Origin: Hellea sp.
GTDB lineage: Bacteria; Pseudomonadota; Alphaproteobacteria; Caulobacterales; Maricaulaceae
Direction of reading: 5' to 3'
DNA: 47,774 nucleotides
Assembly (NCBI GenBank): GCA_020628495.1
Contig: JAHDFA010000005.1
Span: 1 to 47,774 of the forward strand
This document shows positions 27,797-37,347 of this stretch, piece by piece. A model generated the notes under the pieces. It was not told the origin of the DNA. It searched no databases and saw nothing but the letters and a program-made list of their open reading frames with translations. A program made the translations under genes and the position numbers. How positions within the stretch are numbered: position 1 is the stretch's first letter; each line of letters starts with the position of its first letter.

Positions 27797-29413
27797 TTAA
27801 ACCATAGACTTCGTGATGGCGTTTCCAAGTTCTTCAAAATCACAAGATCCCTGAGATCTAATCTGGTCTGTTGCATACGCAGATAAGCGCTGTTTTATTC
27901 CTGCGACCATAATATCAGGAGAGGGAAGTACGACTTTTACTTGGGATATTTCCACAGGACCAAAGAAGTGAGTTGCGGCCTCAGAATAGGCGACTGTGGG
28001 AATACCGTAAGCCATAGCATCCTGAGCAACTGAGGAATATTTTGTCAAAATAATATCTGTTTCATTTAAAACGACATTAAGAGGAATATGTGTCGGTAAA
28101 TCGACGAGAATATTCTCGGTTTCTAAAGCGGCACATCTTGCTTCGAGCTTTCCGGCCTTATTATACTCGCCCGGATGGAGACGAATGAATATATTCCATT
28201 CATCCGGCATTATTTTCTTAAATCGAGGAAACCATTCCAGAGTTTCATCAGGGTGTAATGCAAGCAGAATATTCTTCTTTTCCGGATCATCCAGTAAACC
28301 CGTCGCCCTAAACTGGCGTTTAAACGCATCAATTGAGCCGACAGCAGACATACGATGTTCTTGTACGAGGACATCCGGAGCTGTTTGATAAGCTAAGATA
28401 TCGTCCAGCAATCTCCATATATTACCGATAACCACCAAACCGGGTTTCCAATCTCCACTACCTGTGATCATATTTCTTTTCTCTATGTCTGACCATAGAA
28501 AGAAGTGGGTTGGAAGCGTTGTGTAGCTTTCCTTAGGTGCGTTTGGCCAAGAGTAAGCGTGGTGCCCGGGGCCTGCCACACCGTGCTGGATATCTGCGAT
28601 ATTAACATTCAGCTTCCGAAACGCCCAGCTGGCGCCATGACCCATCAAACCATAATAGGCCGCAACCAAAACGGCTTTGGGCGGCTCATCTTTGAACGTT
28701 CTGTAAATCCACTCGGCTGTGATCCGCGTCTGTTTGATAACATTTTCGATATGTTCGATTGTGACGAATTTTTGTCGCCCCAATAATGCGTCTAAATCAT
28801 CCCACCACTGAGCAAAGCCTTTACAACCCATCAAGTTTACATCCGGCAATTGACTGCTGAGACGACGGGCGGCGCGAAACTCTGCATCAATCCCAAATGT
28901 GTCATCTAGCGCAGCATTCTCAACGCCGTCTGCATCCGCACTCAAGCCAGCAATGCAGCATGCGGTCGTGTAACCGACCGTTTCGAGCGCTAGACGACAG
29001 GGGTCCATGCAAAGCTGGAAATAGGTCTCACCAAATTTTTTGTGATTGGTTGCATAGCCTAGGGCCAAGACATCAGGGACTCCGCCCTCCGGAAGTGGGA
29101 ATTCCGGCCAAACCATCTCATCGAAAATACCATTATCAACTTCCGGTGGCGCAGGGTATTCTTCCTTGGCTTTTACGAAAAACCGATTGAAAAATCCACT
29201 CGAAGCTTTGGGGGCCTCAGCCTCGACAGGATCTTTAATCAAGGTCATGTTCCGGCCGGCAAAAAATATGTTGGAGCCCCGCATGACAATTTGTGATTTT
29301 ACGACAGGCCAAATATCCATCCCTAGATAGGACCAGGATTTTTCATATCCTTTCGGATGGCCAACATTGACGTATTTGTATAGCGTGTCGAAGAGAGAAT
29401 TGTCTGTACTCAC
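27797..29413 (-). CDS. Capsule polysaccharide biosynthesis-like protein, putative GT-B transferase (paralogue of 16965..18407)
   Basis: WSYLGMDIWPVVKSQIVM start region; DIQHGVAGPGHHAYSW; FIRLHPGEYNKAG; LTKYSSVAQDAMAYGIPTVAYS. Confidence 0.6.
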   Translation of the reverse strand: MSTDNSLFDTLYKYVNVGHPKGYEKSWSYLGMDIWPVVKSQIVMRGSNIFFAGRNMTLIKDPVEAEAPKASSGFFNRFFVKAKEEYPAPPEVDNGIFDEMVWPEFPLPEGGVPDVLALGYATNHKKFGETYFQLCMDPCRLALETVGYTTACCIAGLSADADGVENAALDDTFGIDAEFRAARRLSSQLPDVNLMGCKGFAQWWDDLDALLGRQKFVTIEHIENVIKQTRITAEWIYRTFKDEPPKAVLVAAYYGLMGHGASWAFRKLNVNIADIQHGVAGPGHHAYSWPNAPKESYTTLPTHFFLWSDIEKRNMITGSGDWKPGLVVIGNIWRLLDDILAYQTAPDVLVQEHRMSAVGSIDAFKRQFRATGLLDDPEKKNILLALHPDETLEWFPRFKKIMPDEWNIFIRLHPGEYNKAGKLEARCAALETENILVDLPTHIPLNVVLNETDIILTKYSSVAQDAMAYGIPTVAYSEAATHFFGPVEISQVKVVLPSPDIMVAGIKQRLSAYATDQIRSQGSCDFEELGNAITKSMV

Positions 29414-29591
29414 CGGATTTCCTGCTCCTGACCGCCGCGCGGTTTCACCTATGTTTCTGACTGGCCTGTGGCAAGTAAATTCCCGGCATAGCTGCCTGAA
29501 ATTATGGCTAGAGGAAATAGTCTTTTCGCAACTTTAGTGGACTTTTTGAGAGAGTCTACATAGATAGTGAAAAACACTTACGCGAAGCGAG

Positions 29592-30515
29592 ATGGATATG
29601 ACATCGGGAATAATGTTTCATCATTTTTATGATGATATTCACCCAAAAGGGCAGGGCGCCATATCTGCGACAGAATTCCGGAACATGTTGATACATGTTG
29701 GAATCGACAAGATTTTACCGGCAGAAGAGTACTACACAAAGTCACAGGAGGGGACTTTAAAACCTGACGATTTATGTTTGACTTTTGATGATGCGCTTTT
29801 GTGCCAATATGACATCGCTGTACCGGTTATGCGTGAATTCGGACTCACAGCATTCTGGTTTGTATATTCTTCCGTTTTGGAAGGAAATATCGAAGTCTTG
29901 GAAATCTATCGATATTTCCGGACGATGGCATTTGACGATATTGACGATTTCTATGGCGCATTTTTTCAGCATTTGGAAACCCAGTATTCTGAAGAATCGA
30001 GCGCTGCGTTGAAAGATTTTGATGTCAAAGCCTATCTAAAGCCTTTTCCATTTTATTCTGATAATGATCGTAAGTTCAGATATTTACGAGATAAAATGCT
30101 GGGGCCGCAGAGATATAATGCAATTATGGATGAGATGATTGAGGCGAGCGATTATAAAGTTGAAGATATGGCAAAAGCGCTTTGGATGAGTGAAGAACAA
30201 ATCAAAAATCTCAAAGACGAAAAGCACATGATTGGCCTGCATTCCTATAGCCATCCGACTGCATTGGCGAATTTGCCCTATGAGTCTCAAAAGCTGGAAT
30301 ATCAGAAAAACTTTGATCATTTATCCCAGTTGGTTGGGCCACCAGTCGTATCCTCACATCCTTGCAACTCATATAATGCCGACACGCTTGACGTCCTCAA
30401 AGGCTTGGGTGTGAAATTGAGTTTCTGTTCAAATATGAGTCCGGTTGAAAACAGGTCCATTTGGGAAATTCCGCGTGAAGACCATATCAATATTGCCAAA
30501 GGCATGGCGCAATGA
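29592..30515 (+). CDS. Polysaccharide deacetylase-like (NodB/CE4-type) protein
   Basis: LCLTFDDALLCQYDIAVPVMREFGLTAFWFV (TFDD) and MIGLHSYSHPTALANL (HSxxH) motifs. Confidence 0.8.
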   Translation: MDMTSGIMFHHFYDDIHPKGQGAISATEFRNMLIHVGIDKILPAEEYYTKSQEGTLKPDDLCLTFDDALLCQYDIAVPVMREFGLTAFWFVYSSVLEGNIEVLEIYRYFRTMAFDDIDDFYGAFFQHLETQYSEESSAALKDFDVKAYLKPFPFYSDNDRKFRYLRDKMLGPQRYNAIMDEMIEASDYKVEDMAKALWMSEEQIKNLKDEKHMIGLHSYSHPTALANLPYESQKLEYQKNFDHLSQLVGPPVVSSHPCNSYNADTLDVLKGLGVKLSFCSNMSPVENRSIWEIPREDHINIAKGMAQ

Positions 30516-31306
30516 AAATTACTGTTTTTACATCTAATCAACCGCGTCATATCTCTCTCATCAAGGATTTGGCAGCGATTGCCGATGAGGTTTACGCGAT
30601 ACAGGAATGCAATACGGTATTTCCCGGAAAAGTTGATGATTTCTTTAAAAAATCCGAGGTCATGCAAGACTATTTCGCGAATGTGATTAGAGCTGAAAGA
30701 GATGTATTTGGCGGACTTACATTTTTGCCGTCGAATGTGAAATCCATGGCGCTAAAAATGCACGATTTGACTAAATTGGATATTGAAAGTCTGAAACCTG
30801 CTTTGGAATCCGACGTATATGTCGTATTTGGCGCTACCTATATTCGCAAGCCACTGATAAATATTTTGGTCGAGAACAAGGCCATCAACATCCATATGGG
30901 AGTGTCACCATATTATCGTGGCAGTTCGTGCAACTTCTGGGCCCTCCAGCAGGGTAATTATGATCTCGTTGGATCAACAATTCATATGTTGTCCAAAGGC
31001 CTGGACTCAGGGGCAATGCTCTTTCACGCATTGCCGAAGCCTGTAGGAGATGAGCCTTTCGTTTTCGGCATGAAAGCCGTGCGGGCTGCTCACAAATCTC
31101 TCGTGAAGACAATTGCTTCCGGTGAACTTTTTGACATGCAGCCTGTTGTGCAAGACAGAGAAATGGAAATTAGTTATACGCGAAATTCTGATTTTGACGA
31201 TGATGTGGCCAAAGCCTATCTAGAAAATAGCCCTACAGCAGATGATTTGACAGAATATTTTAAAACTGCGCCACAGCGTGATTTCTTAAATCCTCAATTT
31301 TACTGA
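30512..31306 (+). CDS. Formyltransferase-family protein (sugar N-formyltransferase candidate)
   Basis: INIHMGVSPYYRGSSCNFWALQQGNYDLVGSTIHMLSKGLDSGAML matches the N...H...S..RG and D-loop pattern of formyltransferases. Confidence 0.8.
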   Translation: MKITVFTSNQPRHISLIKDLAAIADEVYAIQECNTVFPGKVDDFFKKSEVMQDYFANVIRAERDVFGGLTFLPSNVKSMALKMHDLTKLDIESLKPALESDVYVVFGATYIRKPLINILVENKAINIHMGVSPYYRGSSCNFWALQQGNYDLVGSTIHMLSKGLDSGAMLFHALPKPVGDEPFVFGMKAVRAAHKSLVKTIASGELFDMQPVVQDREMEISYTRNSDFDDDVAKAYLENSPTADDLTEYFKTAPQRDFLNPQFY

Positions 31307-31332
31307 GGATGAACAGAGTTTTTCAATACAAA

Positions 31333-31355
31333 AAAGGCTCCCTTTGGGAGCCTTT
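31333..31355. terminator. Bidirectional rho-independent terminator between convergent genes
   Basis: AAAGGCTCCC-TTT-GGGAGCCTTT, perfect 10-bp stem with A-tract before and T-tract at the end of the stem. Confidence 0.85.
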
Positions 31356-31378
31356 AATATTAATTTTAAAAGAAGATT

Positions 31379-31537
31379 TTAGCGGCGTCTTTTTGGTGCA
31401 GCCGCAAACTTTGATAAGCTCTCTCGTGCTTGTTCTGTACGAAGACGTGCTTCAACAGTCCTCGCTCTAGCTTCTGCTAAAGCAGCCTGCGCCTCTTCTT
31501 TTTTCAATTGTTCCAACAGTTTTGTTAAATCTGCCAT
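31379..31537 (-). CDS. 52-aa putative coiled-coil protein with basic C-terminus
   Basis: MADLTKLLEQLKKEEAQAALAEARARTVEARLRTEQARESLSKFAAAPKRRR; heptad-like pattern; flanked by terminator and neuD. Confidence 0.5.
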   Translation of the reverse strand: MADLTKLLEQLKKEEAQAALAEARARTVEARLRTEQARESLSKFAAAPKRRR

Positions 31538-31598
31538 TTCGCCCTCTAAATTTAAATGAGCCGCCCATATATTTGAGCGTTTCCAAAAAGTAAAATGT

Positions 31599-32255
31599 TT
31601 ATTTTTTGGCTCTGGCTGGCACCCCATATGCGGTCTGATGGTCGTCAATATCCTTAGTCACAACGGCTCCTGCACCTATCGTAACGTGTTTGCCAATTTT
31701 GATGTTCTGTAACAGGCTCGCACCCAAACCTATGTGTGACTTTTCACCAACTTTCACGCCACCGGACAAGGTCGCGCCGGGCGCGACATGTACGCCGTCA
31801 CCAATTTTACAGTCATGATCAAGGCCCGCGCGTGTGTTGATAATGCAATTCCGACCAATCACTGTACCAATATTCACGCAGGCCATAGGGAACACGACAC
31901 TTCCTTCACCAATCTCAGCCAAATTTGAAATCACGGCGCTGGGCGCAATAATCTTTGCCGGGGACAAGCCGGCGTTCAAGCCTGTTGCAAATAACGTATC
32001 CCGTATATGATCTTCGCCCGTCAGACGTCCCATACCAATAACGAAATGACTGGCGACATCTCGTTCATACAATGATTTGGCAGAGGTTTCCTTTTCGTTA
32101 TAGACGGGAACGTCATCAAAGCCCGAAACGGCCTTGTCTCCCATCGTGAAAAACCCTGCCAAAACATAATCATTGCCGGACCGAACACAGTCGGCCACCA
32201 TTCTCGCATGACCACCTCCGCCAAAAATTATCAATCGAGGGCGCGAAGATAACAT
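31599..32255 (-). CDS. neuD: Sugar O/N-acetyltransferase, NeuD/PglD family (left-handed beta-helix)
   Basis: LIIFGGGGHARMVADCVRSG start; hexapeptide repeats (IGEGSVVFPMACVNIGTVIGRNCIINTRAGLDHDCKIGDGVHVAPGATLSG). Confidence 0.9.
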   Translation of the reverse strand: MLSSRPRLIIFGGGGHARMVADCVRSGNDYVLAGFFTMGDKAVSGFDDVPVYNEKETSAKSLYERDVASHFVIGMGRLTGEDHIRDTLFATGLNAGLSPAKIIAPSAVISNLAEIGEGSVVFPMACVNIGTVIGRNCIINTRAGLDHDCKIGDGVHVAPGATLSGGVKVGEKSHIGLGASLLQNIKIGKHVTIGAGAVVTKDIDDHQTAYGVPARAKK

Positions 32256-32372
32256 GAATCAGAATCTCTCCTATAGTCCCGACACAGATATTGTTGACGG
32301 GTTGCTAAGATTAACGACTTCGGCGATACGCACTCTTTCATCATTGAGCAAGTGAGGTTAGGTCAGGAAATT

Positions 32373-33524
32373 ATGAAGTGTCTTGTTGTCACCTCCACCC
32401 GCGCTGATTTTGGCTTGCTCCGGCATCCCATGATAGCGATTGAAAATCACCCTAAATTGGAGCTTCTGGTCGCAGCTTCCGGCACGCATTTGTCTAAAGA
32501 TCATGGTTATACGGTTGATGAAATTACACGCGCCGGTTTCTCCGTTGATTATGAAATCCCGATCCTAACCCAATCGGATGATGGGCTGGCAACCTCAGAG
32601 ACCTTGAGCCGTGCCATTTCAGGCCTGTCTAAAGCTTACGCTGCGGCACAGCCCGATATGATTGTGGTTCTCGGTGATCGGTATGAAATATTCGGCGCGG
32701 CCAGCGCCGCGACACTTATGCGCATTCCCATAGCACATCTTTGCGGTGGCGACGTGACTGAAGGCGCATATGATGAAGCTTTCCGGCACGGAATATCGAA
32801 GATGGCTGCATTGCATTTTCCAACACATGAACAAGCTGCGCTGCGGCTAATCACAATGGGTGAGCCCAAAGACCGCATTTTTAATATCGGTAATACCGGC
32901 TTGGATGCTTTGACGGACATTGACTGGATGCCGAGAGAATTTGTTTTCGATAGGCTCGGGCTGCGCCCACGTAAATTTAATGTTGTCACGACATATCATC
33001 CGGTCACACGTGATCCCGCTGTCGCTATGCAGGAACTGTCATCCCTTCTGAATGCTTTTCACGTTATGGCGTCAGATTTAGGTATCATCTTCACTGGGGT
33101 AAATGCCGATACGGGTGCATCCGATATCACGCGGGAAATTCATAACTTTGCGGCGGGACGAGATAATGTCGTGATACACGACTCACTCGGTCACAATCTC
33201 TACATGAACACCGTGCGGCAAATGGATGCTGTCGTTGGGAATTCTTCCAGCGGGATTTATGAGGCTCCAGCGCTGAAAACTGCAACATTAGATATCGGGC
33301 CGAGACAGAAGGGACGTCCACAGGCTCGCTCCGTTATCCACGTTGACGGAGATGAAAACGAAATCCTCAAAGGTCTAAAGGCTGCCATTGCGCTCGATTG
33401 CTCTAGCGTCGAGAGTCTTTATGGCAATGGCGGTGCCAGTGAGGCCTTCGTCGATGTGCTTGCAAGAGGTTACGACAGACAAGCGCTTCTCAACAAACCT
33501 TTCGTCGATTTCAAAACATTTTAG
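32373..33524 (+). CDS. neuC: Hydrolysing UDP/GDP-N-acetylglucosamine 2-epimerase (NeuC/LegG family)
   Basis: CLVVTSTRADFGLLRHP; VVLGDRYEIFGAASAA; HLCGGDVTEGAYDEAFRHGISKMAALHFPT; GNSSSGIYEAP. Confidence 0.93.
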   Translation: MKCLVVTSTRADFGLLRHPMIAIENHPKLELLVAASGTHLSKDHGYTVDEITRAGFSVDYEIPILTQSDDGLATSETLSRAISGLSKAYAAAQPDMIVVLGDRYEIFGAASAATLMRIPIAHLCGGDVTEGAYDEAFRHGISKMAALHFPTHEQAALRLITMGEPKDRIFNIGNTGLDALTDIDWMPREFVFDRLGLRPRKFNVVTTYHPVTRDPAVAMQELSSLLNAFHVMASDLGIIFTGVNADTGASDITREIHNFAAGRDNVVIHDSLGHNLYMNTVRQMDAVVGNSSSGIYEAPALKTATLDIGPRQKGRPQARSVIHVDGDENEILKGLKAAIALDCSSVESLYGNGGASEAFVDVLARGYDRQALLNKPFVDFKTF

Positions 33525-34264
33525 GTCTTCGGTTTCTGACTGAGCGGAGGCGTATGTGGCCAGCCTAACTGAGTTTCCGCAACAAAAGCGGCCAAGTCAA
33601 AATCGAGCGCAAGATCAACGTCGAAGCTATAGAGATCAGGCATCTCCCAATATCCGCTTTCAGGCGTTAATGCGTGATCCCATGCATAGAGACCGGCGCG
33701 GCTCCAGGCATAAATAGACCCATTTAGCTGGTAAGATTTTGGCACATCCTGACGACGCGTTTTAGCGTGTCCGGACAGAGTTTTGGCAATTGCTAATCGG
33801 CCGTTGTCGCCCACTTCCACCTGGTTGAAATAGGGGGAAACCTTACAAGCCGCAATCGAAATGGCATTGGCGAGGGACGAATCTTTTTCCAAAGTAGCAA
33901 TCGTGCCGGGAATATCTTCGGGACGTCGCAAAGGGGAAGTCGGTTGAAGGTCAACGATTGTGTCGAACTTTATACCGGACGATACCTCAACCGTCTCTAG
34001 AGCGTGGCGTAAAACAGGTTGTTTAGCCACATTATCACCGGAGAGGGCGTCGGGCCTAAGCACCGGATGGGTTGCACCATGCGCGACGGCAATGTCAATA
34101 TAAGCCTGACTATCACTGGAAATTGTAACGCAATCAAACTGTCCTGAGGCCAATGCCTGCTCAATCGAATGCGCGAGGAGGGGCTTTCCGGCAAAAATTA
34201 GAGCATTTTTGTTTGGAAGCCCTTTGGAACCGCTGCGCGCTGCGATAATACATAGACGTTTCAT
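33521..34264 (-). CDS. neuA: Acylneuraminate cytidylyltransferase (NeuA/LegF family)
   Basis: CIIAARSGSKGLPNKNALIFAGKPLLAHSIEQAL; VDLQPTSPLRRPEDI. Confidence 0.93.
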   Translation of the reverse strand: MKRLCIIAARSGSKGLPNKNALIFAGKPLLAHSIEQALASGQFDCVTISSDSQAYIDIAVAHGATHPVLRPDALSGDNVAKQPVLRHALETVEVSSGIKFDTIVDLQPTSPLRRPEDIPGTIATLEKDSSLANAISIAACKVSPYFNQVEVGDNGRLAIAKTLSGHAKTRRQDVPKSYQLNGSIYAWSRAGLYAWDHALTPESGYWEMPDLYSFDVDLALDFDLAAFVAETQLGWPHTPPLSQKPKT

Positions 34265-34423
34265 CGAAGACACTTTCTACTGAACTCATAGGAATTGAAG
34301 CGCCATATAAAGAAATTTTGAGAGTATGGCGAGATAATTTCGAGATATGCAAAGCATTTGGCTGACGCTACAAGCATTGAGCCGCCCAGCTTCATATTGT
34401 TATAAACAACTGTCGGAAAAACG

Positions 34424-35338
34424 ATGAATATTGAGGATCAAATCAGGGAAAAATTACTTGAGCATGGCCCTCAAACGGGCGGCGAACTTTCAGATAAGCT
34501 GGAGGATATTAGTAATATCGCGATTTGGCGCGCCTGTTATGGGTCAGGAGAAATTCGGGTCAGTAACTGTGCCCGTTACTATTTACGTTATGATATTCTG
34601 CGCGGCAATCAGCTGCGCCTATCGCCATCTATACTGCGCGATTTTCTAACCTTTAGCTTGGTGTATTTGAAGGATCAGATGGTGGAAATCGTTGAAGGCG
34701 GAACCATGTTAGCCAATCGTTTCAGAACCATTAGTTTGCAAAAACTAAGTTGGGCCCGCGAAGCGCTTTTACAGCTAGATGAAGAACTGCAAAATGTTTT
34801 ATACGAGCATTGCGTTGTCTTCCTCTCCGGTGACATTGCATATTATCTGGCGCATGAGACAAAGCGAACCCACTCCCAGTTGGGAGTTGAGGTAAATGGA
34901 TCCGATATTGATATCGTCATCATTGCAAATCGGGGGGCACCACCAGAAAAGATCGAGCGAATTGAAAGTCAGTTGCTGACGATTAAGAAGATTTACCTTA
35001 CGACCCCGCATATCCGTGAGGAACTCGATTTTATTGTCAAATCCATTGACACTATGCTCGGCCAGCTCAGTTATGGCGATATACATCAGAAAATAGCCAG
35101 CAAAATTCTTTATGAGAGTTACTTTCTCATGGGCCGGGTCGACATTTACCAGACGCTAATGCGGCATTTAAAGCTCAGCGGTACATGGGAACGCATCGAG
35201 AAAGATTTTCAAACTGCACTGGGACAACGCAAACAAACAATCGAAAAAATTTTGGATCTGGCACCCGATGCTTCTACGGATGATCCGGAAGTTGCATCTC
35301 TATTTTTCGCGTCAAAAGAACGACTGGAATTTCGTTAG
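34424..35338 (+). CDS. Hypothetical protein, possible N-terminal winged helix plus nucleotidyltransferase-like domain
   Basis: REKLLEHGPQTGGELSDKL (wHTH-like), FLSGDIAYYLAHETKRTHSQLGVEVNGSDIDIVII (GS...DID pattern). Confidence 0.5.
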   Translation: MNIEDQIREKLLEHGPQTGGELSDKLEDISNIAIWRACYGSGEIRVSNCARYYLRYDILRGNQLRLSPSILRDFLTFSLVYLKDQMVEIVEGGTMLANRFRTISLQKLSWAREALLQLDEELQNVLYEHCVVFLSGDIAYYLAHETKRTHSQLGVEVNGSDIDIVIIANRGAPPEKIERIESQLLTIKKIYLTTPHIREELDFIVKSIDTMLGQLSYGDIHQKIASKILYESYFLMGRVDIYQTLMRHLKLSGTWERIEKDFQTALGQRKQTIEKILDLAPDASTDDPEVASLFFASKERLEFR

Positions 35339-36276
35339 GCCGCATGGCTTACAAACCAATCGTAAGTTTGGGTCAAACCGCGTGATAGATCAATTTCTGG
35401 GCGCCATCCCAGCTGCGACAAAAGCGAAATATCCAATCGTTTACTCGGCGCTCCATCCGGCTTGCTAACATCATGTCTTAAATCACCTGAATACCTTGTT
35501 AACTCTGCGATTGAATGCGCTAATGCGTTGATAGAAATGTCTTTACCCGTACCAATATTGATGGGACCGGCTCCGTCATAATGTGTCAGGACATGAATTA
35601 AGGCATCCGCGCAATCATCTACATACATGAATTCGCGCCGAACTGTACCGCTTCCCCAGATTGTCACAAAAGGCAGGTTTCCGATTTTTGCTTCATGGAA
35701 CTTGCGCAAAAGGGCAGGGACAACGTGGCTAGTCTGGAGATCGAAATTATCATTCGGCCCATAGAGATTTGTTGGCATAGCGGAAATCCAACGCCGCCCA
35801 TATTGCGAGCGGTAAGCATCAATTTGACGAATTCCTGAAATTTTGGCTATGGCGTAGGCTTCATTCGTGGGCTCTAATGCCCCGTTCATCAGGCAATTTT
35901 CGGAGATAGGTTGCGCCGAATATTTAGGGTAAATGCAGGACGACCCAAGAAATAGAAGCCGCTCTACATTAAATGCATGTGCCGCTTGCATTACGTTGAG
36001 TTGAATACGCAGATTATCTTCCAAAAAAGAAACAGGGAAATCTCGATTCGCGAGAATCCCTCCAACTTTGGCGGCGGCGAGGATCAGCGCGTCCGGTTTA
36101 ACGCGGCCAATTAAGACTCTGACGGCCTGTTGATCTGTTAAATCGGCATCGGATCTTGACGCCCCTATCGCCCTACATTCCAATTGAGAGAGACGCCGCA
36201 TCAAAGCGGATCCGACGAGACCCTGGCTTCCCAGAACGAGGACCGTCTTCCCCGTTAAATTCCAAGTCGACATCAA
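35335..36276 (-). CDS. fcl: GDP-L-fucose synthase
   Basis: [49 protein letters not shown]. Confidence 0.93.
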   Translation of the reverse strand: MMSTWNLTGKTVLVLGSQGLVGSALMRRLSQLECRAIGASRSDADLTDQQAVRVLIGRVKPDALILAAAKVGGILANRDFPVSFLEDNLRIQLNVMQAAHAFNVERLLFLGSSCIYPKYSAQPISENCLMNGALEPTNEAYAIAKISGIRQIDAYRSQYGRRWISAMPTNLYGPNDNFDLQTSHVVPALLRKFHEAKIGNLPFVTIWGSGTVRREFMYVDDCADALIHVLTHYDGAGPINIGTGKDISINALAHSIAELTRYSGDLRHDVSKPDGAPSKRLDISLLSQLGWRPEIDLSRGLTQTYDWFVSHAA

Positions 36277-37313
36277 GAAATCGCCTGAATGTCGGTCGCG
36301 ACCATTTCTTTGACCAATGTCTGAACTGATATGTCAGCATTCCAACCCAGTTGCGCTTTTGCTTTCTCTGCATTGCCGCACAAAGCATCGACTTCTGTCG
36401 GCCTGAAATATCGCGGGTCAATTTGGATTCGGCAAATGTCCGTACCGGCTTCATAACCACATTCATTCAGGTCTTTGCCGCGCCACTCAATGTTTACGCC
36501 AATTTCAGCAAAGGCCCATTCTGCAAATTGACGCACCGTCGTTGACCGACCAGTTGCCAAAACATAATCATCGGGTGCGGCTTGCTGAAGCATCAACCAC
36601 ATGCCCCGCACAAAGTCACGGGCATGTCCCCAATCACGTTTGGCTTCCAAGTTGCCTAGATATACCGTGTCTTGATGTCCGGATTTTATAGCAGCAACAG
36701 CCCGCGTGATCTTTCGCGAAATGAAAGTTTCACCGCGTAATGGACTCTCATGATTGAATAAAATTCCGTTGCTGGCGTGTATATCATAAGCTTCGCGGTA
36801 ATTCACGACCGTCCAGTACGCGAAGAGTTTCGCAGCAGCATATGGGCTACGCGGTCGAAATGGCGTTGCTTCAGTTTGCGGGCTCTCCACCGCCTGACCA
36901 TAAAGTTCTGAGGTAGAGGCTTGATAGAACCGCGTTTTCCGTTCGAGTTTAAGTATCCGAATGGCTTCCAAAAGACGCAATGTGCCAATCGCATTCGCAT
37001 CCGCCGTATATTCGGGAGTTTCGAAACTCACGGCGACGTGGCTCTGCGCTCCAAGATTATAAATTTCATCGGGCTGCACGTCTTGGAGAATTCGGATGAG
37101 ATTTGTTGCATCCGTCAAATCTCCATAATGCAAAAAGAAGCTACGATTTTCGACGTGTGGGTCTTCATAGATATGATCGAGACGCTGCGTATTAAAAGAA
37201 GATGATCGCCGTTTTATACCGTGAACTTGGTATCCTTTGCGCAAGAGAAAGTTTGCCAAATAGGCACCGTCCTGACCGGTGACGCCCGTTATAAGTGCGG
37301 TTTTCATAGCCAT
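36273..37313 (-). CDS. gmd: GDP-mannose 4,6-dehydratase
   Basis: [67 protein letters not shown]. Confidence 0.97.
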   Translation of the reverse strand: MAMKTALITGVTGQDGAYLANFLLRKGYQVHGIKRRSSSFNTQRLDHIYEDPHVENRSFFLHYGDLTDATNLIRILQDVQPDEIYNLGAQSHVAVSFETPEYTADANAIGTLRLLEAIRILKLERKTRFYQASTSELYGQAVESPQTEATPFRPRSPYAAAKLFAYWTVVNYREAYDIHASNGILFNHESPLRGETFISRKITRAVAAIKSGHQDTVYLGNLEAKRDWGHARDFVRGMWLMLQQAAPDDYVLATGRSTTVRQFAEWAFAEIGVNIEWRGKDLNECGYEAGTDICRIQIDPRYFRPTEVDALCGNAEKAKAQLGWNADISVQTLVKEMVATDIQAIS

Positions 37314-37347
37314 ACGCTACAAGTTTTTCTGCTCAGGCTATAGGGTT

